This document shows, piece after piece, positions 57,765 through 64,000 of a stretch of 64,000 nt of DNA. The notes below the pieces were generated by a model that did not search any database, had not been told where the DNA came from, and saw only the letters and a program-made list of their open reading frames with translations. A program made the translations under genes and the position numbers. The stretch spans positions 1 through 64,000 of the forward strand of contig WFMF01000147.1 in NCBI GenBank assembly GCA_011033025.1, in the 5' to 3' direction. Every line of letters begins with the position of its first letter. Positions within the stretch are counted from its first letter, which is position 1. The stretch comes from Beroe forskalii. Lineage: Eukaryota; Ctenophora; Nuda; Beroida; Beroidae.

Positions 57765-57827
57765 TGCGCATTGGCCAAGAGAAACTTGAATCTATCTCAA
57801 AGTGGCGGTTATAAGATCATTAACTGA
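57765..57827 (+). CDS. CPSF4: CPSF4 homologue, last coding exon
   Basis: After acceptor ctatttcag the exon reads CALAKRNLNLSQSGGYKIIN and stops at 57825-57827. The first cysteine closes the second zinc knuckle. The short basic tail has the same length class as the tail of human CPSF4 (about 15-20 residues). Confidence 0.88.
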   Translation, partial: CALAKRNLNLSQSGGYKIIN

Positions 57828-59004
57828 GTTGCTGACAACTGTTACATCTTCTGTGCAAACTTCAGATCTTAAACGACATATGTGCTGTGTGAAGTGGAAT
57901 TTATTTATTTGCAGTTTTTCTGGAGATAACAATCTCTTGGACTTTTTGAAGCAGATTTGTGTGATTTGCTTTACAAAACAGTTTTCTGGTCTCTGGATTA
58001 TAGCAGCCCAGAGTTATATCTGGATCTAACGGCGAGTAGCATTCATATTGCCGACACAAACGCCTAATCTAACCAGTTTAGTTACTGTGTCGTCAATATT
58101 GATGTTACTTTCCTTCGTAGATTCAAAATATCACATGAACATTTATATTTCCAATTTTAACTGAGCAGATGATTTTGACTTATCCAGTTAATTTATTATA
58201 TATTGCTTTGTATTTAAAACTTCCAATAAGGATATCATTTTATCGTGACTTGAACCAACGTTTCCACTTATTATTACATGGAAATTTCTTCATTCCAATT
58301 AAAAGTTCAGAAGTAAAAAGTATCCCAAGATAGACAATACGCAACGAAAGTATTAAAAAGTACCATAATAACTAGTTAACACTGTATACTGCTGGTAATT
58401 GAAATTGACCGTTTAATTGTAAAGTTGATTCAGTAGTGAATGAACCAATTTATCAATAGAATTTAAATTAAACAATCGTATCAACTATTTAACTTAAATC
58501 ACTTGAAATATCCTGACAAACTATATAGTTAATTACAAAAACATTGTACTTATCAATTCGATTAACATCATGACAGATTAGTAGATGAATGAAATATATC
58601 AAGCGAACTAGTTCTTCAATTTCTAACTTTAACAAAGGCTTCCATTGTTCAAATACCATGGTATTGCAATTCTTTTCTCATAATAACTCAGTGTAAAATG
58701 CTTTGGAATATGGACGTCAGGTAAAGTAATGGATGTAGGGTGAAGTTGTTTTGGTTGGGGTGACTCCTTCAACTTGGAGAGTAACTGCATTTGGTGATGT
58801 GTGACAAGTTTTCAAACTGTCTTTCGTGTAACCTAGAAGAGAAAATAATCATAATACCGATTATTATAGAGTAGGGGATAAGGGGAGTATCGTATCCCGT
58901 TTTGAGTTGTCAGACAACGTCTAGATCTAGTGCGGTTTGCGTAATATTTGAATGAAATTCATTTCAGTGGGTAATTTTGAAAAGCCATTTTAGCGTTTAA
59001 AGAG
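57828..59004. other. Region between convergent CPSF4 and Sox gene ends
   Basis: It contains the 3' untranslated regions of two convergent genes (CPSF4 plus, Sox minus). It is AT-rich with no open frame of note. I could not pick polyadenylation signals with confidence. Confidence 0.55.
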
Positions 59005-59317
59005 TTAAAACTTCAAACCTGCGTGTGACGGCAGCCTGAAATCTGATGTTGTCCCTGGCAGAGAAGACAGGGAAGATATGATCTGGGGTTTGGGTGGAGA
59101 CTGGAGTTGAGTAAACGCAGTACTGGGATTAGTTGTAGCACACTGCGGAGCTGCTGCTGGGACAGTAGGGGATGTTCTTATGACGGATAGAGGATGGGGG
59201 CTGAAGGTGGAAGTAGGACTGGGACTGCAAGTGTTGGTGCTGGTTCGAGGGTTGTTTGGTATGATCTGGTAGTAGCCTTGGATCATATCTCTCTGATAGG
59301 GTGTCACATTGCTCGCA
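59005..59317 (-). CDS. SoxE-like gene, exon 5 (C-terminus)
   Basis: Acceptor ctgcatttcag (59318-59319); stop codon at 59005-59007. It encodes ASNVTPYQRDMIQGYYQIIP and then a serine/threonine/proline-rich tail (SPSPTSTFSPHPL, QSPPKPQIISSLSS). Tails of this composition are usual for the transactivation region of Sox factors, but I see no family-specific motif. Phase joins correctly to exon 4 (AG|T = serine). Confidence 0.8.
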
Positions 59318-59449
59318 CTGAAATGCAGAGGAATTGATTGAAATATAAACAGAGAAGATAATTAAGATGCTGTGTAAATATGTCAACTTTCCTACTCTGA
59401 AGTATATAGAACCTAATCTAGCTAAATTCTCACTCAGTCAAGTTGTTAC

Positions 59450-59619
59450 CTTTGATGAGGGCTGTGTTTGTCACTCAACTCCTCTTTCTCCATGGAACAC
59501 GCCCGCTGTTTCTTGGCGAGAACAGACATGTTCTCCTCCTTCACGATACTGCACAGGTAGTTAGGATGGGAGAGCTTAGCTCCGTCTAACCGGGAGCCGG
59601 GCGACACAGGACTCAGCAA
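59450..59619 (-). CDS. SoxE-like gene, exon 4
   Basis: A 170-bp exon between acceptor ttccctcag (59620-59621) and donor gtaaca (59448-59449). It reads LLSPVSPGSRLDGAKLSHPN, then YLCSIVKEENMSVLAKKQRA and EKEELSDKHSPHQ. There is no known domain; it follows the HMG box in phase 0. Confidence 0.8.
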
Positions 59620-59834
59620 CTGAGGGAAGTGGAAATTCTTCACTAATATCTTAGTGAAATAGCTATTAAATCCTCGGGAATACTTCAGAGTTTAGTGGAA
59701 TATGAAATGCAATTATTGACGACCGAGCGTGCTTAAACCTTTCGATTAATCGGCTTTATGCATCAGTGAGATTTGAATTGAACACATAAAAGTTTATAAA
59801 AAAAAGTCAATGGAATTACTCTTCGTTAACTTAC

Positions 59835-59975
59835 CTCTGGCGATGGGACTATGGCGTACTTGGAGTGTCTCTTCCGTTTGGGTCTGTACTTGTAGTTTGG
59901 GTATTGTGTTTTGTGCTGGATCCTCAACTGCTCTGCCTTCTTGATAAACGGTGTCTTCTGGTCTTTGTTCAGTTC
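59835..59975 (-). CDS. SoxE-like gene, exon 3 (end of HMG box)
   Basis: A 141-bp exon (47 codons, phase 0-0) with acceptor atacttag (59976-59977) and donor gtaagt (59833-59834). It encodes [20 protein letters not shown], then [16 protein letters not shown]. This is helix 3 and the basic tail of a Sox HMG box; [12 protein letters not shown] is diagnostic of the Sox family. The same sequence type in vertebrates carries a nuclear localisation signal. Confidence 0.93.
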
Positions 59976-60524
59976 CTAAGTATGATGAAATGCAGTGGAA
60001 TGATTGGCGGAGTTGGATTATTTGGGATGAAATACTCCGGAATCCATCAACAATAGTTGTAAATTTCTTATACTTTATAATTATAATCATCTCCATAGCA
60101 TGTCACGGTGGGGTTTCATAGGATTCATGTTAATAAAAGAGAGGACTGCCATTATAGAAATGCACGACATTTGGAGTTTATTATAAGTTGTAGATTTAGC
60201 TGGACCAAACTAGGTAATTTGTACTTGTAGCACCCTGTCACAAGCCGTTTAGATAACCAGAAAACTTGCACACTTGAGATTTGAATAGTTAAATTAAATT
60301 GAATTAAATGGTTGCAGGGATTTAGGAAGTGGCAGCTAGATTTAGAGTGCGTTTAAGGCGAGCTAGCTTCTATAGTCTAATATGCAATGAACCACCGAAC
60401 CATGAGAAAAACTCACAGGCGAATTGAGCTGCCACTTCATCTAGAATATTCAACAAGGAAATTGAATTGATGAGACTCGTCCGCTAAAGTCCAATTATAG
60501 ATAAAGCGAGGTATTTATTATAAC

Positions 60525-60640
60525 CTAACCATGGTGAACTCAGTGTAGATCCTTGCTGCACGGCATGTTAAAAAAGGAATCGAAACTGAGGGGCTCCGTA
60601 CAGGACATTGCTATTGCGATGAATGTGATTATACAGCCAA
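60525..60640. repeat. Dispersed repeat shared with 54765-55010
   Basis: The sequence aaccatggtgaactcagtgt and the following ttgctgcacggcatgttaaa match, in inverse orientation, a segment inside the long-inverted-repeat element. It sits in Sox intron 2. Confidence 0.65.
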
Positions 60641-60762
60641 GATTTAGATTGGATGGAAATTCAAATGTAGGGATCAGCGGCCGTGTTAATCCCTACCACC
60701 TCCTTAAAAAGTGTAAAAAATTCAAATTGTACAATTTTAAGATGAGAAATTTACTGAACTAC

Positions 60763-60843
60763 CTTCCACATCTGGCCTAGGATTTTGCTCAGCTCCGTAT
60801 TCCGTAATTCTGGTTTTTCGTCCGCTAATCGTCGTCGTGCAAT
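60763..60843 (-). CDS. SoxE-like gene, exon 2 (middle of HMG box)
   Basis: An 81-bp exon (27 codons, phase 0-0), acceptor tggcatttcag (60844-60845), donor gtagtt (60761-60762). It reads IARRRLADEKPELRNTEL then SKILGQMWK. WAQ (exon 1) joined to IARRRLAD closely resembles the WAQAARRKLAD of group E Sox proteins. ELSK.LG..W is the shared Sox helix 2. The exon is absent from a simple start-to-stop open-frame scan because it lacks a methionine near its start. Confidence 0.92.
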
Positions 60844-61044
60844 CTGAAATGCCAAAATTAACAGCAAATTAGCATTGATCGATGGTCATCCTGATATTGC
60901 CTGTCACTCCAGAATAGTGTTTGTCCTCTAAATGATAAAAAAGTATCATTTTTTTGATGAAGTATCATTTTTTGTTCGTTATTTCCGGCCTCGAAATGGT
61001 TTTTGATCTGTGGGCCTTTCCTGAAATGATACTATGATGAAGTA

Positions 61045-61245
61045 CTGCTCATTTTAAGGGTGGGCGACATCTCATCTCACGACATTTCATCTCAGGTTCA
61101 TCTCCTGTCCTGAAAACCATAACCCTAAGTCAAAACGATGTTTGAAACCTTATTCTAACCCAGACCTTACCTTTGGGATTCCGAGAGATGAAGTGTCCTG
61201 AGATGAAGTGGTGAGATGAAATGTCCGTTCCCCATTTTAAATGCT
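61045..61245. mobile_element. Small MITE-like repeat of catctcatctcac motifs
   Basis: The left side has gacatctcatctcacgacat and tttcatctcagg; the right side has cctgagatgaagtggtgaga followed by tgaaatgtccg, its imperfect inverse. A short AT/GC-mixed core lies between. Borders are uncertain (ttttaaggg on the left, ccccatttta on the right). Confidence 0.5.
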
Positions 61246-61841
61246 CCCCCTCAGTTTAAAGCTGTTAAACAAGGATATGAAATAAGTCAAAACGATTTAT
61301 ATCCAATATCCATTTATTGTTTAAGTTTATCCATTATCCATTTAACTTTATTTGGGATCTAAATCTGAAAAAATAACTCCCTTTTCTCATGATCACGATG
61401 TGATATCAAATTGTCAACTACTTAAATGTTACGTGACGTTCAGAATTTTATTACAACTTCTGATCTGATCACTATCGCAGTTATAATAATAAGATCAAGA
61501 TAAAGATAAATGATATTGAGAAATAAGAATCCTATTTTCTCTCATATTTTCAATAAAATAAGGTCTAAGTAGTACGATTGACCGGACCTAATATGAGTCT
61601 TGATATAAGCGGTATTTACCTTAATTTTCAGTTTTAATTTCTGCCAAGACGTGTCTAAACATTTAGCTCCTTTTCTAGACAGGAGAACTAGTTTTTATAT
61701 TATGTCAATTTTCTGTGAACCTAATGCAGTTTAAGCTGTGAAATTTAATTTAAGTAATGCGGAACATTAAGTCCCCTAGATTAACCTGATTCCTAGAATT
61801 GCCATGAGTATTTGAGAGAAGTTTAACTATATTGCGTTTTG

Positions 61842-61949
61842 AGTCTCGTGTCTAAAAAGTAAATCTTTATTGAGACTTAAAAAACAATAGTCAAACATTT
61901 GCTCCTCAATCAACTCAGCAATAAAGATTTACTTTTTAGACACGAGACT
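61842..61949. repeat. Hairpin with 31-bp perfect arms
   Basis: Arm agtctcgtgtctaaaaagta plus aatctttattg is followed by a 46-base loop and then the exact complement. It lies in Sox intron 1. The perfect arms suggest a recent origin or selection; no flanking duplication is evident. Confidence 0.85.
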
Positions 61950-63273
61950 GATGTCAGTATGAATGAACTATTGATTATTGATCATTCAGATGAAGTCATC
62001 AACTATGAATGGCAATTGACAAGTTTGATAATCAACCAGGCAATTCGGGACATCAGCATCCAATGAATCTGTCACTGAAATTTTGATCACAATATCATGT
62101 CCATTTTCTTGTGTGTGTGATTCAAGAATTGATTTTTTGAAAATTTAGTAAATCAATTAATTCTGACTGTTGATTAATTCGGTGTATCATTTTATTGAAT
62201 TTAATATTCTTATTCTGAATCACATTGATGTTCATCGATTCATCGATCATTTTTATTTTACTGATCATTTATAGGACCAAGGATGACAATTGGTGGCTGC
62301 AGTGGCAGCATGCATTATGTCAAGCGGTTCCAGCCTCATTTACTAATGAGTGATGTTGATTAAAGACCTCTTCCGACAGACAGCATCATTCATCAAATAA
62401 TATGATGATCCAGAAGACTTTAGTATAAATCAGGCTGCGAACCTATTTCCCCCAAAAAATGATCTGCAGGAGCTTGTGCGTGGTAAGTGAACTGCGATTT
62501 TAAACTGATAGACATTCAATAATGAATATTTGTAATATTCAATTTATCAAGTCTTGATTGGAAGGCCAATATTTTAGCAGTTTATTAAACTGGGTACTGA
62601 ACCATATGGGTTCCAAGAACCCAATCAGTGAATCAAGTTCGTACTTCGTACCTAAAATACTTGGCCCTTTAGATTTTCATATTCTTGATCTAATACTATG
62701 TTTAATTTGAAGCCAAACTCCCCATAGGTGCACTATCCAGATGGTGATTAGCTGCGACGGATGTTGTTTTCTCCATGAAATCTTAGCAAGATCTCACGTT
62801 GACAAGGTGAAAATATTCGCATTCATAAAAATATTATAGGCATTTTGAAATATCTCGTTAATTATGCACAAAAACTTGAACAGGGAGGGGTGAAAAAATA
62901 AGAATCAGTGCCCGTTATTGATTAAAACGGTAGGTATAGGAATCCAAATTCCTGCTGTCAATAAAATTAAATCCCTGAACTAACCATTTTGTCAAGAAAT
63001 AGATGTTAATATAGGGATAGCACAGAATTTATTCCGGTCAATATTCTGTCGAATTCCGTAACTCTAAGATTACGTATCCTTTCAGTCCCGCCATAATTTT
63101 GTGTCAGTTAAAAGGTGTTGGAATTCTGTTAAAAGGTTCAAACATCTACCTCGAATAACGTAATCAGTAAATCTCGCCGCGTATGCGCCACGTAACCAAT
63201 TATGTCGGTCGTTTCAACTATTTTTAGCATATTACATAGATCGACATTTCTTACAAAAGAATAAATTACTGAC

Positions 63274-63435
63274 CTGTGCCCAACACATGAAAGCATTCAT
63301 TGGTCTCTTGATGTGAATGTGTTCTGGCATCAAGCCAGGAGGGGCCTGAAACCCTCCATGGTCCTCCCCCAAGCTATTTGGGGCCTGAAATCCTGCGTCG
63401 CCCAAGCTACTTCCATTACTATGCGTGTACATCAT
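63274..63435 (-). CDS. SoxE-like gene, exon 1 (start and beginning of HMG box)
   Basis: The start is taken at 63435 (ATG ATG); an in-frame stop lies ten codons upstream. It encodes MMYTHSNGSSLGDAGFQAPN, a second GGFQAPPG copy of the same short motif, and then HIHIKRPMNAFMCWAQ. RPMNAFM is the N-terminal signature of Sox HMG boxes. The donor is gtcagt (63272-63273). The protein would be about 289 residues, short for group E. A cysteine replaces the usual valine in FM(V)WA. Confidence 0.9.
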
Positions 63436-64000
63436 CCCGAAACTTAAGGGGATAACTTAATAAGGGGATAACTTCCTTATTGTGATAAGATGTAAGATGG
63501 TTCTTATTGGTATTGACTATTGATAGATAAGAATTAAGATCAGTTGTATCGGGCAATATGGTGGATTCATTGATTCAAAAACAGCTTAATTGTTTAAAAA
63601 TCAGCTGTTATCGTACAATTGCACTGCAAGTCCCCTTGGGAATACATTGAATTCCTCAGAAGACTAAAGCGCATTGTTACATCCTGATTTCAATTTATTG
63701 TATGAGATTACAATTTAATTGTATGTGAAAGAACTAGAAGGTATATTAATCCTGAAAACAATGTACATTGTTCTGAGGGTCCAAACAATGTCCAGAGCAC
63801 CGAACAATGCCATTATTTCGTAGTATTCAATGAGAGAGGCACAACAAACAACAATGTCATTGATCATCATCTTATATTGGGAGAGATGAAGAGGGGACAA
63901 GACAAAGAAACAAATATTATACGAATTACTGATTCATCATTGGGCAGATTGAGATGCCTCAAGAAATTGTGGAAAATCCTTTGCATGAAATTCATATTAG
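63436..64000. other. Upstream region of the Sox gene
   Basis: AT-rich; it should hold the 5' untranslated region and promoter of the minus-strand Sox gene. A direct repeat of taaggggataactt (about 63446-63474) sits just upstream of the start codon. No further gene is recognised. Confidence 0.45.

Larger units (their letters stand above)
60844..63273 (-). other. Sox intron 1
   Basis: A 2.4-kb intron interrupting the HMG box after WAQ. It holds the catctcatctcac MITE-like repeat, the 31-bp hairpin and otherwise AT-rich sequence without open frames. Confidence 0.7.

Overview
The window is eukaryotic and almost certainly from an invertebrate animal. Its genes are split by GT-AG introns, and it carries animal-type families (MCC, CPSF4, Sox) in a background dense with DNA-transposon debris and minisatellites. 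The base composition is moderately AT-rich. I cannot name the species. A marine non-bilaterian or other invertebrate would fit, but this is inference.

Three genes can be read. (1) An MCC (mutated in colorectal cancer) homologue runs on the minus strand. The start codon and EF-hand exons lie at 45393-44510. After a gap of about 34 kb in which I find no further coding exons, the coiled-coil and C-terminal half continues at 9280-171. The 3' end lies left of the window. (2) The 3' half of a CPSF4 (CPSF30/Clipper) gene lies on the plus strand at 56226-57827. It encodes CCCH fingers 4 and 5 and two CCHC zinc knuckles. Its first exons are not visible. (3) A complete-looking SoxE-like gene of five coding exons lies on the minus strand at 63435-59005.

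Most of the rest is mobile DNA. Eight insertions have recognisable inverted ends and candidate target-site duplications (TSDs), seven of them exact. Two have TTAA duplications (2204-3688, 40661-42197). Five have 8-bp duplications (4910-5851, 14368-15376, 30322-31604, 35988-38145, 42223-44109). One has a 3-bp TAA duplication (50357-52717, PIF/Harbinger-like). A 7.2-kb long-inverted-repeat element (48325-55558) contains two of the other elements and is preceded by a partial copy (45986-48045). Three broken transposon-protein remnants are present: a FLYWCH/MULE transposase (25009-25850, minus), a C-terminal piece of a non-LTR-type polyprotein (32150-32905, plus) and the end of a LINE reverse transcriptase (55562-56132, minus).

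The most unusual structure is at the coding edge of MCC. A 784-bp minisatellite (9281-10066) is built from about 20 copies of the exon's own 3' splice site: branch-point-like sequence, pyrimidine tract, AG and the first exon codons. A second MCC intron carries a minisatellite of branch-point and pyrimidine-tract units directly beside its acceptor (1525-1790). No tRNA, rRNA, CRISPR or prokaryotic feature was found.
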